Notes: generated by a model not told the origin, from the letters alone. DNA of 44,016 nucleotides from Rhodopirellula sp. SM50 (GCF_002289565.1 NZ_NTFY01000098.1:1-44016), one strand, 5' to 3'; positions 9,101-18,816 are shown, numbered from the stretch's first letter. A program made the numbers and translations.

Positions 9101-11206
9101 AGCGACTTCACCGAAACGGTGTATTGGAATCCGATGATGGTGACCGACTCAACGGGAACGGCGACGATTCGATTCGATCTCTCGGACTCGCTGACGATGT
9201 TCCGCGTGGACGTCGACGCGCACAGCACCGACGGCCGGTTGGGCAGTGGCGGCGGCGCGGTCGTGACCGAAATTCCGATTCAAGTCGAACCGAAACTGCC
9301 GTTGGAAGTCACCGGCGGCGATCGCATCGACTTGCCCGTGGGGCTGGTCAATGCGACCGACCAGGACGGGGCGTTCGAAGTTCAATTGCAACTGGACCCG
9401 GCATTCACGGCGACTCGCCGGTCTGGGCTGACCTCCGTTGCGGCCGGCGACCGAACCACGGAGATCTTTTCCCTCAACGTCACCGAACCGGCCAAACCCA
9501 CCGACGCCAAGGTCCGCGTCTCGGCCACACTCAGCGGCAGCACGCTTGCCGATCAGGTCGAACGATCCGTGCGAATCGTTCCCGACGGCTTTCCGTTTGA
9601 CGTTTCTCAATCGGGATCGCTGTCCAAGTCGGTTTCTCTGTCGTCGAACTTGCCCGATACGGTGGTGCCCGGTTCGTTATCGGCCAACATCGAATTTTTC
9701 CCAGGCCCCCGATCACAGTTGAGCGCGGGATTGGAAAGCATTTTGCGAGAGCCACATGGGTGTTTCGAGCAAGCGTCGGCGTCGAACTATCCCAATGTCA
9801 TGGCATTTCAGCTATTGCAGATCGAAGGTGTCGTCAATCACGCCACCGAACGCCGCACCGTGTCGCTCTTGCGTCGCGGCTATCGAAAACTGACCAGCTA
9901 TGAATGCTCCACGCTGGGTTATGAATGGTTCGGCAACGATCCCGGCCACGAAGCGTTGTCGGCATTCGGATTGATGCAGTTTTCCGAGATGGCGAAGATG
10001 ATCGACATCGATCGCGAGATGCTCAGTCGCACCCGAAACTGGCTGCTCTCCAGACGTGACGGCAAGGGCGGCTTTCAACGCAACCCACGCCACCTGCATG
10101 TCTGGTCGGTTCAGCAAGAGGTCGTCAATGCGTACTTGTTGTGGGCGCTTTCACAAGCCGATCTGGCTGCGGGCGATGTGTCCGGTACGGAGTCGGAACT
10201 GTCGGCCGAATTGGATGCGATGCAACAGGTGGCAGAATCCTCTGACGATTCCTATTTGATCGCATTGTCCGCCATCACCCTGGCCAATGTGGGCCGAGAC
10301 CGCCAGGCGGCGACGTTGCTGAAGCGGCTCGTGGATCTTCAAAACGCGGATGGCAGCTTCGTCGGCAAAACCACGATCACGCAAAGCGGCGGGATCTCGC
10401 GGACCGTCGAGACGACCGCGTTGGCGATCCTGGCATTGGCCCGCAGCGACGACCATCGCGGCGTGGCACAGAATGCGGCAACGTGGCTGATCAAAAACCG
10501 ACGGGGTGGCGGATTCGGATCGACGCAAGCGACAGTGTTGGCGCTCAAGGCCTTGATCGCGATGCACGATCAAATGGTCGGCGGCGACGGCGGCAGCGTC
10601 GATGTTCTGGTCGATGGTGAGGTCGTTGAAACAGTTCGCTGGGACGGGCGCCCCGCCGAGGGCGTGACCTGGCAGATGACACCGGCGCTCATCGATGCGT
10701 TCGTTTCCGATCCCACCACGCGTTTGACGCTTCGCAGCAGCGATGCCGCAAACCTGCCCTTCACGCTCCGCTTCACCGGGCGGACGACATCGCCGTCAAG
10801 TGATCCCGAATGCCCGATCGCGATGAAGCTGTCCTTTGCCGGGCAGTCCGATCAGGCAAACGTCCAAAGCGGCGATGCGATCGATGTCATCGCAGAGGTG
10901 AAGAACGTGACGAACACCGGACGCCCGATGACCGTCGCCGTCGTCGGCCTTCCCGGAGGCCTTGAACCGGTCATCGAGAGCTTGGAGAAGCTTCGTGAAT
11001 CGGGTGAAATTGATTTCTATGAATTGCGCGGCCGCGAAGTCGTCTTGTATTGGCGGACCTTCGCACCGGCTGAATCCAAACGGATTCCGATCGCCTGTGT
11101 AGCCCAGATCGCGGGAAAATACACCGGTCCGCCCAGTCGGGCGTACTTGTATTACACCGCCGAATCGAAGACCTGGCACAAGCCGTTGGTGGTCGAGATC
11201 AAGTAG
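6152..11206 (+). CDS. Anti-sigma-like/alpha-2-macroglobulin fusion protein
   Basis: A protein of 1684 residues. Residues about 1-60 (LRQSLLELHYGLLEDDESEE, then AQRWAETLLVASKL) resemble the cytoplasmic part of planctomycete anti-sigma proteins; no zinc-binding HxxxCxxC is present. A membrane helix follows at about 107-128. Macroglobulin domains occupy the next 650 residues, including a typical PEGGYLVGG segment. Two hydrophobic stretches at about 809-826 and 835-850 end in a lipobox-like LSQSGC (C850). The A2M domain begins near 990 (YWNPMMVTDSTGTATIRFDL), and the thioester motif GCFEQ is at C1204-Q1207, ahead of a thioester/complement-like alpha-helical domain. Bacterial A2Ms trap proteases at the envelope (YfaS-like). 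Context and the N-terminus suggest that it also controls the overlapping sigma factor. No penicillin-binding protein 1C partner is seen. Confidence 0.9.
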   Translation: MNHEPNTNHPPTDDDDLRQSLLELHYGLLEDDESEEWKRRIETDPIVAQRWAETLLVASKLAAAAKVTAPARRETIAPPPTPRQPASTQQASHPASAEASPAAPDRFLRLWLGSLATAATLAIAISGIRYLNQRPASPDVGLRVAVQPVAGADAAARNEFLVAVGPKPADPTLGETLDPSMPVVPATISFKVLSKGAVLFFGTSETTGQGPCRIRVPDDIAIPGDAVLHVDANPTGRKGLVRLTVPLEPTRCLTFLSTDRPVYRPGETVFFRSVTLNRRTLAAHLDVPIRFELFDASGATVEGAILEGVSERGVGNGAFVIPESAPGGTYQLIAKSLDGFFPDQVCELEVRRYRAVRLKTDLEFSKRSYSASDRVEATLTVRRADDSIPVAAPARIQAVVDGNVIHQSTSSLGIDGELAVAFDLPKVIREGEGTLSIAIDDGSVTETAARPIPIHTGRAEVDFYPEGGYLVGGVTNRVYFAARDPDGNPIEIAGEVLSQAGRMVASIKTVRDGMGRFEFKPESGQRYSLRITSPLDITETPWLPSVVEALPVLDTGDGVFDPGDPISMTIRSTKRRPCIVRVVCRGELVGVKTTEIGIGDTSVTVPIQDRAAGVIRVTVLDAEGETATPLVERLVYRKAVKKLNVTASVDDDRRVHAPGESVRMTIAVTDENDRPVPGAVLGVRVVDDAALSLRQQDLPSIATHFFLTSEIQSPEDLEHADFYLDDSHEAAESLDLLLGTQGWRRFVSGSPDQFNETFRDALTRLLELDGQRSELTGRTQSNEATIAAQLHEYRIRIAAAWRSFVSEVRIALILIGTCWLIGLLVRPRKAGAVAAGLLLFAAIMLSQSGCGSQGNYRVEATSESARDQMTAGDIAPMLEAPSASSSADEARIRSEEEQAEASGADAGATQPFVQRVVQAFLGQRGSKVPTEVSQTRLTPEQLQRLAKSRDLDAQALADQLMDELRFPIRQYAHLHRRSEDDVRSDFTETVYWNPMMVTDSTGTATIRFDLSDSLTMFRVDVDAHSTDGRLGSGGGAVVTEIPIQVEPKLPLEVTGGDRIDLPVGLVNATDQDGAFEVQLQLDPAFTATRRSGLTSVAAGDRTTEIFSLNVTEPAKPTDAKVRVSATLSGSTLADQVERSVRIVPDGFPFDVSQSGSLSKSVSLSSNLPDTVVPGSLSANIEFFPGPRSQLSAGLESILREPHGCFEQASASNYPNVMAFQLLQIEGVVNHATERRTVSLLRRGYRKLTSYECSTLGYEWFGNDPGHEALSAFGLMQFSEMAKMIDIDREMLSRTRNWLLSRRDGKGGFQRNPRHLHVWSVQQEVVNAYLLWALSQADLAAGDVSGTESELSAELDAMQQVAESSDDSYLIALSAITLANVGRDRQAATLLKRLVDLQNADGSFVGKTTITQSGGISRTVETTALAILALARSDDHRGVAQNAATWLIKNRRGGGFGSTQATVLALKALIAMHDQMVGGDGGSVDVLVDGEVVETVRWDGRPAEGVTWQMTPALIDAFVSDPTTRLTLRSSDAANLPFTLRFTGRTTSPSSDPECPIAMKLSFAGQSDQANVQSGDAIDVIAEVKNVTNTGRPMTVAVVGLPGGLEPVIESLEKLRESGEIDFYELRGREVVLYWRTFAPAESKRIPIACVAQIAGKYTGPPSRAYLYYTAESKTWHKPLVVEIK

Positions 11207-11327
11207 CGCTGGTGTCGAGCCTTGAGCTGATTCCCCGCTCGCTGCGGAGCAGCGAAAGCGGGCGGCGAAAGCCTGGACACCAGCGCATGTTGGTGTCCAG
11301 CCTTCAGGCGATTCCCACTCGCTCACA
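11207..11327. terminator. Hairpin between convergent genes
   Basis: The arms 11207-11223 and 11269-11285 pair at 15 of 17 positions (CGCTGGTGTC against GACACCAGCG). Inside them a second stem pairs CCCGCTCGCTGC (11234-11245) with GCAGCGAAAGCGGG. Part of the left half recurs as a direct copy at 11289-11320 (TGGTGTCCAGCCTTC and on). The element separates the convergent macroglobulin and oxidoreductase genes, so a bidirectional terminator role is likely. Confidence 0.6.
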
Positions 11328-12641
<1,314 letters not shown>

Positions 12642-12889
12642 CTGTTGGTCCTTTCGGAATGATCAACTCGGCGGGCGGCGATGCGACACGTGCGTCGTCG
12701 GCCGGCGAGTTTTTTAGGAATGGGAGTTCGGTGGGCAACAAGATCACGCTGCTGTATTGTAAAGGCAATCACGCCCCATTTGACTTTGCATGCACCGTTT
12801 TCTGCGAAGGTTTTTTTCGGCCAAGCCGTTTTTTCTCGATCGGGGCGGCGACACCCCAGACCCATGCGACCGCGCCGCAGGAGCAACCG
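12642..12889. other. Divergent intergenic region
   Basis: This is the shared upstream region of the oxidoreductase (-) and the small unknown protein (+). Both promoters must lie here or within the genes, but no clear consensus boxes were identified. AGGAG at about 12879-12883 is a good ribosome binding site for the ATG at 12890. Confidence 0.5.
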
Positions 12890-13255
12890 ATGTTGAACCC
12901 CAGCGACCCGACACCATCCGACCAGGTGGACGAGACGTCTCCGTCCAACCGGCCGGAGACGAAACAGCCACCGAACACGGGATTGCCGGTCGAATCCGCA
13001 GCGCCGACCCCGCCGGCATTCGGTTGCATTGTCTATTTCGCCTGCGACAACGGCGTGTTTCGCGGTCGCGTGGCCAATCTGGCAGAAATTGAGGTATCGG
13101 CATCCAGCCAACGCGAAATGCTCGGACAAATCGTCGCACGCTTCAAATCGAGCGTCTCCGGCAGCCTGGACAAAGGCGAAACGCCCGCCTGGATTGTTCC
13201 GCCGGCAGACAAACGGCCCGGTGAAACCAAGCTGTTTTTGCCTGTGCACCTGTAG
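12890..13255 (+). CDS. Small protein of unknown function
   Basis: About 121 residues from the ATG at 12890, chosen because AGGAG lies a few bases upstream; the longer open frame from 12659 lacks such support. Residues 1-45 are rich in Pro, Ser and Thr (SDPTPSDQVDETSPSNRPE) and are probably disordered. Residues about 50-121 form a compact part: FGCIVYFACDNGVFRGRVAN, then EIEVSASSQREMLGQIVARF and a short C-terminal PVHL. There is no signal peptide or membrane helix. I do not recognise the family. The strong inverted repeat at 13289-13345 lies just after the stop and may end its transcript. Confidence 0.62.
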   Translation: MLNPSDPTPSDQVDETSPSNRPETKQPPNTGLPVESAAPTPPAFGCIVYFACDNGVFRGRVANLAEIEVSASSQREMLGQIVARFKSSVSGSLDKGETPAWIVPPADKRPGETKLFLPVHL

Positions 13256-13841
13256 GTTCGAACGGAAACGACGTGTCGGATCTTGTGAGTGGGATAGGCT
13301 TCCAGCCTGTCATTCCAGCAGCGACAGGCTGGAGGCCTACCCCACTTATTTTCCGTGCGTTGCTAACGCCTTCCATACCAGCGCAGGTGGTGATGACCCC
13401 GGCGGGGTCAAAGCCGGTAGCCGGAGGTGAGCGCAGCGACACCTCCGGACAGCGGGGCACCCACCTAAAGCGCCCCCGGAGGGTGTCGAAGCAAATCGCG
13501 CCGAAGCCCTCGGACCCGGCCGCCCCGAGTGGGAAAACATCCCGATCAACTTCTTCGAAAAGGCGGTCTGCGTCACCGCCGGCAGATTGATTCGCTGCGA
13601 CCCCGTCCGGTGACGTCGATTGTATAAGTGGCGGAGTTGATCGCAGCGGAAGTCGTCAAGACTTTCGCTGCGCCGGCCCTCTCTGGCGTTTGCTTGCTGC
13701 GCAAACGCCGTCTCTCCCAGAGGGAGAGAATCTAAATCGGTTGCCAAATCGTGCAGTAATTCAATCGACTTTCCCCGGGAGACTCGGTTCGCGATCGCTC
13801 GCCTTTGACGACAAATTGATCGCAGGGCCAACGGGCAGGCG
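13256..13841. other. Gene-free region with repeat-like sequence
   Basis: About 590 bases without a convincing gene. The region opens with the hairpin at 13289-13345. The stretch at 13390-13500 contains GATGACCCCGGCGGGGTCAA and inverted GGAGGTG/CACCTCC, reminiscent of repeated intergenic DNA. The stretch at 13670-13727 can pair CTCTCTGGCGTTTGC with GCAAACGCC and then CTCTCCCAGAGGGAGAG. The open frames crossing it on both strands look like chance frames in repeat DNA. Confidence 0.5.
13289..13345. repeat. Hairpin repeat after the small unknown gene
   Basis: The arms 13289-13311 (GTGGGATAGGCTTCCAGCCT and on) and 13323-13345 pair at 21 of 23 positions with an 11-base loop. A degenerate version of the outer arm sequence recurs at 14933-14952 and 15053-15063, so it is a dispersed element. 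It could act as a terminator, although no U-tract follows. Confidence 0.75.
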
Positions 13842-14909
13842 TTACCGCAACTGCACGGCGATGCAGACTTCGCAGCGGTTTCGGGCCAACTGACGAACTT
13901 GCACGTCGACCGGATTCCACGCCTGGATCTGTTCCAGCCAGGCATCGACTCGCCCCGCCGCGTCGTAGTTGCCCAGCTTCATCGTCAGCAACATTCCCGT
14001 TAACGAGCACTCACGGTGCGTCACGATGTGCTCGATCGTCGTGAGTGTCTTTTCGGGTTTGACGTTCGAATCGGCCAACAGCCATTTAACGTTGCGAAAC
14101 TCTCGGCGGGGCAGATCCCCGGCGCGGGCGCGGAGGTGTTTGAATCGTGGGTGATTGGCAATCCGCTCGTCCATTTCCGCCGGATCGATTCCGATCACCT
14201 TCAACCCCAATTCGAGCAGCCGTCCGCAGGCACCACCGGGGGCGCTGCCGATTTCGACCACCACGTCACCGGGGGCGAAATCGAAACCGCTCCAGGTAAT
14301 CGATTCGGCGGCTTTGTAATAGGCGCGCGAGATCGGTTCATATTGCGGCTCGATCGGCTGCACGCCACCGGGCCAACGCGAATGCCACTTGGCTGCGGTG
14401 TGCCATCCGATCATCCAATCGTCCGGATCGACCAACACCAGATCCAGCACGCGTTCACCGGGCTCGGCGATGCGATTGGGTTGATCCCCGCGGACCCATC
14501 GATCCGCAAGTGCCGTGTGGATTCGCTGGGCGACCAGCTTGGAGACTTCATCGACCCCGGGTTCGAAGCCGAACTTTCCGATCGGCAGCCGATCGCGCGG
14601 CCAGACGTGCAGTTGATCAAACGTCCGCCCGCCGGCAAACGTTTCGTCCAGCAAATCGACCAGGCGAGTCACCTGGGTTTCGCCATCGGCCCCTTTCAGA
14701 TGGCCGATCGAGTGCGCCGCGGTGCGGATGAAGGTCCCGCCGGGCAACGGCATCGGCTGATCGTGTTTGGCGGTGACGAAGCCGGGCCGTGAAAACGCCA
14801 ACCGCCAACCCGCCGCGGCGATCGATTGTTTGACCTGTTTTTCGGCGCCATTGGCGCAGCACAACATGGCAAAGGTCGGCTCGGCGGTGGGTTTGTCGGG
14901 AGAGGTCAT
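13842..14909 (-). CDS. RlmM/FtsJ-like SAM-dependent RNA methyltransferase
   Basis: A protein of 355 residues. The C-terminal half is an FtsJ/RrmJ-type methyltransferase with the SAM motif VVVEIGSAPGGACGRLLELG followed by VIGIDPAEMD. The expected K-D-K-E tetrad is plausible: a Lys in AYYKAAES before motif I, an Asp in LLADSNVKPE, a Lys in LLTMKLGNYD, and a Glu in RCEVCIAVQ. The N-terminal half (MLCCANGAEKQVKQSIAA, then PGFVTAKHD) resembles the THUMP-like substrate-recognition part of RlmM, which methylates the 2'-OH of a 23S rRNA cytidine. The target here is not proven. The gene stands alone; the amidohydrolase upstream on the same strand is separated by a large palindrome. Confidence 0.82.
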   Translation of the reverse strand: MTSPDKPTAEPTFAMLCCANGAEKQVKQSIAAAGWRLAFSRPGFVTAKHDQPMPLPGGTFIRTAAHSIGHLKGADGETQVTRLVDLLDETFAGGRTFDQLHVWPRDRLPIGKFGFEPGVDEVSKLVAQRIHTALADRWVRGDQPNRIAEPGERVLDLVLVDPDDWMIGWHTAAKWHSRWPGGVQPIEPQYEPISRAYYKAAESITWSGFDFAPGDVVVEIGSAPGGACGRLLELGLKVIGIDPAEMDERIANHPRFKHLRARAGDLPRREFRNVKWLLADSNVKPEKTLTTIEHIVTHRECSLTGMLLTMKLGNYDAAGRVDAWLEQIQAWNPVDVQVRQLARNRCEVCIAVQLR

Positions 14910-14932
14910 GGTCTAAGTTTTGTGAGGAGAAA

Positions 14933-15063
14933 GTGGGAGAGGCATCCAGCCTGCCATACTCAAGTTCTTTCTGAGCGGTAGGTGACGCTGTGCGTCACCT
15001 CTCAGCCGTGACGCACAGCGTCACCTACCGCGTGGAATCGACGAGCTTAGAAGCCTATCCCAC
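14933..15063. repeat. Nested perfect palindrome
   Basis: The central arms 14975-14998 and 15008-15031 are perfect 24-base complements with a 9-base loop. Each arm is itself nearly palindromic (GTGACGCTGTGCGTCAC). The outer arms GTGGGAGAGGC (14933-14943) and GCCTATCCCAC (15053-15063) also pair. The element sits between the end of the amidohydrolase gene and the start of the methyltransferase gene. It could terminate the first transcript or form a cruciform. Confidence 0.82.
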
Positions 15064-15074
15064 TTTGGCGGACG

Positions 15075-16445
15075 TCAATTTTGCGACCACCGCTCAAGCC
15101 GCTGGCGAATCCCCGGAATCAGCTTGCCGGCATTTTCGAAATACAGCTTTCTCAACACCTCGTCGGGCAGATCGACACCATAGATCTGCCACAAACCTTG
15201 CGGCGGGGGCACTTTTTCGCTGTACGGAAACGATTCGTCGCGGGTTTCGAAGAATCGCCAATACAGCCGCAGCCGCGTCTCGGGCCAAGGACCGTCGGTC
15301 CCGAACAAGAGCCGGTCTTGATAGCGAATCAAAAACTCCCGCGCGGTGAACGGTTGCCGCCCCAACTCGGCGATCCGCGACGCCGGTTCGATCCACAGGT
15401 TCGGGTACTCGTCCAGCCACCCGGCGACGACCTTCAAGTCCTCGGGGTTGTTGGCGACGTGGGCGCCGATGAACTGCGTGTTTGGATGACGTGCGATCAC
15501 CCGGTTGCGGGCCTCGAAGAGTTCTTGCCGCGATGGAAAGGCGTCACCATGAAAGCTCCAATCGGGGTGACGACTGAGTTCTTCCCAACGCTCGTTGGTT
15601 TCATCGATGGGATCGAAGAATGCAGCCGGGTCGGCGGTGTGAATGATGATCGGTAACCCCAACTCGCCGCACTTGGCCCAAATCGGATCCCACCGCGGAT
15701 CGTCGATCTTGATCAGGGTCCCGTCGGGGTTCTTGTACTGCAGCCCGAATCGCTTGAACAGCTTCAGCCCACTGACGCCCTGTTTGGCGGCTTGTTCGAG
15801 TTCAGCGGCGGTGCGGTCGGCGAACCCCGGCCGGTGACACGGCCACAACGCGGGTTGGTCTCGTGGCGCGTTCCCCTGCCAGTCGATGTTGGCAAAGATG
15901 GCAAAGCGATCGCGATAGTCGGTCCAGAGATACTTGAGGTGGTGGTCGAGTTGAGCGCCGAGTTTCCCGTCCAGTGAAACACAAACTGCGATGTTGTTGC
16001 GATCCATCAACTGGACAAAGTCATCCAGGGCTTCTTTGCTATCACGCAGCCGGTAGTGAAAATGGGTGTGAACGTCCACGACCGGCATCGCCGCAGAGTG
16101 TCGCGGATTTTGGGGCACCACCAGTTTCGAATTTGGACGAAAATTCCGGAGCAATAATTCGCGTCCGTCACGCCCATCGAGCGGCAGTTGCAAGGGCGAC
16201 GCAGCCTGTTCGCTCCCGGCCTGCCGGCGTGTGTCCTGCGGCGGCGGATTTTGGGCGATGGACATTTCCGGGGCGATCCAGGCGGCGGCCAGGGCGAGGA
16301 CCAGGGCGACGCTCGAGGTGCCAAACGGAATTCGCGGCGGTAGACGAAGGCAGCATCCGATGCAAAGCTTTGTCGCCACCGCGGCGACCGTGGAGGCCCC
16401 GGCCGCTACAATGAAAAACGGTGATCGTGGAAGATGAAATGGCAT
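15075..16445 (-). CDS. Exported amidohydrolase (metal-dependent hydrolase)
   Basis: About 456 residues from the ATG at 16445. The N-terminus is long and hydrophobic, with the likely signal peptide SSVALVLALAAAWIAPEMS; an internal start closer to it is possible. The catalytic domain is an amidohydrolase-2-type TIM barrel. HTH at H125-H127 (VVDVHTHFHYR) supplies the first metal ligands, IIHTADPAAFF contains a later His, and LLFGTDGPWPETRL supplies the terminal Asp. Family members hydrolyse or decarboxylate small ring or amide substrates; the natural substrate is unknown. Its start lies a few bases inside the start of the divergent kinase gene. Confidence 0.85.
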   Translation of the reverse strand: MPFHLPRSPFFIVAAGASTVAAVATKLCIGCCLRLPPRIPFGTSSVALVLALAAAWIAPEMSIAQNPPPQDTRRQAGSEQAASPLQLPLDGRDGRELLLRNFRPNSKLVVPQNPRHSAAMPVVDVHTHFHYRLRDSKEALDDFVQLMDRNNIAVCVSLDGKLGAQLDHHLKYLWTDYRDRFAIFANIDWQGNAPRDQPALWPCHRPGFADRTAAELEQAAKQGVSGLKLFKRFGLQYKNPDGTLIKIDDPRWDPIWAKCGELGLPIIIHTADPAAFFDPIDETNERWEELSRHPDWSFHGDAFPSRQELFEARNRVIARHPNTQFIGAHVANNPEDLKVVAGWLDEYPNLWIEPASRIAELGRQPFTAREFLIRYQDRLLFGTDGPWPETRLRLYWRFFETRDESFPYSEKVPPPQGLWQIYGVDLPDEVLRKLYFENAGKLIPGIRQRLERWSQN

Positions 16446-18775
16446 CGAAGACGAGCGAGGGGCTCCAAGAGGGCGAGAGTGACGGAGTGAGCAACGAAGA
16501 CCAAACGCAGTATCAAACCGAGGGCGGCCGATCGACCAGCAAAAAGCTGTCGATGCAGGCAACGACGCCACCGGCCGATGTCCCAGGGTATCGGCTGGAA
16601 CGGTTTTTGGGCAGCGGCGCGTTCGGCCAAGTCTGGGTCGGGCGGGATCTGAACACCGGTCGCCCCGTCGCGATCAAGTTTTTCTTGCACCGTGGCGGTG
16701 TGAATTGGTCGCTGCTGAGCCATGAGGTCAAAAACCTCGTGCAATTATCCTCCGATCGCCACATCGTCCAAGTGCTGGAAGTCGGCTGGGACAGCGATCC
16801 GCCCTTTTATGTGATGGAGTTGGTCACCGGGGGGTCACTCGAAGACGAGCTGACCGTGCGCGGGGCGATGCCGGTTGCCGAATCGGTCCAGATGTTTCGT
16901 AAAATCTGCATCGGGCTCAACCACAGCCACAGCAAGGGGGTTTTGCACTGCGATCTCAAGCCGGCCAACATTCTGCTGGGCGAAGACCACGAGCCCCGGT
17001 TGGCTGATTTCGGCCAGAGCCGAATGACCCACGACCAATCGCCTTCGTTGGGCACGCTGTTCTACATGGCCCCCGAGCAGGCCGACCTGGAATCCTCACC
17101 CAGCAGCGCGTGGGACGTCTACGCCGTCGGCGCGATCATGTACCGGATGCTGACCGGCGGCCCGCCGTATCGCGAAGATTCGATCATCGAACAGCTCGAC
17201 ACCGCCGGTTCGCTGCCCAAGCGGTTGCAGCGATACCGCGAGTCGATCCAAAAAGCCTCGCCCCCGGTCCGGCACATCCAACGCTCCGGCGTCGACCGCG
17301 AATTGTCACGGATCGTCAGCTGCTGTTTGGCGGCCGATCCCGACGACCGCTTCACCAACGTTCAAGAAATCCTGGACCGTTTGGATCGCCGAGACGAACT
17401 GCGTGCGCGACGGCCGCTGATGGTGCTGGGGATTTTGGGGCCCATCTTGCTGTTGGTCGTGACAAGTATTTACGCGATCCGCACCATCAATCGCGCCAGC
17501 GAAGAAACGAAGCTGGCGTTGCGCAAAGAAGCGTTCAGCAGCAACGAACTGGCGGCAAAATTTGCCGCGCGAACACTCGAAAGCGAACTGGAACGCTATT
17601 TCCGGCTCTGCCGCGACGAGATCAACGAGCCCGATTTTCGCGCCACGCTCGCCGCGGCGCTCGATGACCCCGCGGTCAGTCGCAATCTAAACATCATCGC
17701 CGACCAGGGCACCAGCGCCTTGGCTTTGAAGATGGTCCAGACGCGCGACACCCTGCTGGACCTGCCCGCCCGCATCGCGCTGGATAAATATCTCGACACA
17801 CGCTTGGAACAATACACCGTCGAGGCGGACGATTCGCGGGTCCCACGTTTGGCGACGATGTTTGTGACCGACCGTTCGGGGACGATTTTCGCGATCGCTT
17901 ATGACAACCCCGTCGCGCGCGAACAAAACAGTGCCGGACGCAACTATGCCTACCGGACGTATTTCCACGCGCTCAAGAATGATCTGCCCCGAGACACGCC
18001 GATCGACTCGATCCAACCACTCGATCACATGCACCTGTCGGCCGCTTTCCAATCGACCGCGACGGGGTTGTGGAAAGTCGCGATCAGCGGGCCCGTGTAC
18101 TTGTCCGGCGACCGGTCCGGCGAACCCGACGCCGTGTTTGTGGCCACGGTCAACCTGGGTGATTTCGAATTGCTGCAAGGCGACGAGGGTGCCAACCAGG
18201 TCGCCGTGCTCGTCGAGGCCCGTGAAGGCAAGGTGCGGGGAACGATTTTGCAGCACCCGTACCTGGAGGCCCGACACCGGGCCGGGATGCGCAACGCGGG
18301 CGACCCGTTCAAGGTCGATGCGGAAAAGATGGACGATCTGTTGCGTGGCGGCGACGTCGACTACCAAGATCCCGTGGCCGTCGCCGAGGATGCCCAGGCC
18401 TACGGAGGGCACTGGATCGCGGCAATGCAGCCGGTCGCGGTGCCCGGTGAAGGCAAGTTTGGCTCCGGCGGCGACAACCAAGCCGATCTACTGGTGCTGG
18501 TGCAATACCGGCTGAGCAAAGTGTTCGCGCCGGTCGCGGCGATGGAACAAACGTTGCACTGGGAGGGGGCTGCGGCGATGCTCTCGATCCTGGTGGTCAG
18601 CGGCACGCTCTGGATCTTTGTCCGCCGGGTCGGCGATGATCACGTCCATCGCAGACATCGCCGAGATCATGACGAGCCGGAGGCGTCGGCGACCGAACGC
18701 GAATCCTCCCAACGCGACACTTCCAAACGCGCCGCGGACGCCGACGTCACCGAAACGCAACAGATGACGCCGTAG
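16439..18775 (+). CDS. Transmembrane Ser/Thr kinase with extracytoplasmic sensor
   Basis: About 778 residues from the ATG at 16439, preceded by GGAAG; a GTG at 16421 is also in frame. The kinase domain has a glycine loop LGSGAFGQVW (near 56), the ATP lysine K80 in VAIKFF, the catalytic loop HCDLKPAN (H170, D172), DFG at 190-192, APEQ, and DVYAVGAIMYRMLTGGPPY. HCD replaces the usual HRD, so this is a non-RD kinase, often less dependent on activation-loop phosphorylation. A membrane helix at about 326-346 leads to a roughly 365-residue extracytoplasmic region with Cache-like features (RSGTIFAIAYDNPVAREQ, YAYRTYFHALKNDLP, PVYLSGD). A second helix at about 711-729 follows. Ligand-regulated phosphorylation is the likely role. 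Confidence 0.9.
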   Translation: MASKTSEGLQEGESDGVSNEDQTQYQTEGGRSTSKKLSMQATTPPADVPGYRLERFLGSGAFGQVWVGRDLNTGRPVAIKFFLHRGGVNWSLLSHEVKNLVQLSSDRHIVQVLEVGWDSDPPFYVMELVTGGSLEDELTVRGAMPVAESVQMFRKICIGLNHSHSKGVLHCDLKPANILLGEDHEPRLADFGQSRMTHDQSPSLGTLFYMAPEQADLESSPSSAWDVYAVGAIMYRMLTGGPPYREDSIIEQLDTAGSLPKRLQRYRESIQKASPPVRHIQRSGVDRELSRIVSCCLAADPDDRFTNVQEILDRLDRRDELRARRPLMVLGILGPILLLVVTSIYAIRTINRASEETKLALRKEAFSSNELAAKFAARTLESELERYFRLCRDEINEPDFRATLAAALDDPAVSRNLNIIADQGTSALALKMVQTRDTLLDLPARIALDKYLDTRLEQYTVEADDSRVPRLATMFVTDRSGTIFAIAYDNPVAREQNSAGRNYAYRTYFHALKNDLPRDTPIDSIQPLDHMHLSAAFQSTATGLWKVAISGPVYLSGDRSGEPDAVFVATVNLGDFELLQGDEGANQVAVLVEAREGKVRGTILQHPYLEARHRAGMRNAGDPFKVDAEKMDDLLRGGDVDYQDPVAVAEDAQAYGGHWIAAMQPVAVPGEGKFGSGGDNQADLLVLVQYRLSKVFAPVAAMEQTLHWEGAAAMLSILVVSGTLWIFVRRVGDDHVHRRHRRDHDEPEASATERESSQRDTSKRAADADVTETQQMTP

Positions 18776-18816
18776 CACGCGGCGTCGGGTAGAGCCGTCG
18801 ATCGATCGCCCGGTAG

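Noticed and set aside
13346..13945. Minus-strand frame of 199 codons overlapping the methyltransferase end
   Set aside because: It mixes repeat-like intergenic DNA with an out-of-frame part of the methyltransferase gene.
14016..14792. Open frame of 258 codons opposite the methyltransferase
   Set aside because: The methyltransferase SAM motif on the other strand is decisive; this is a shadow frame.
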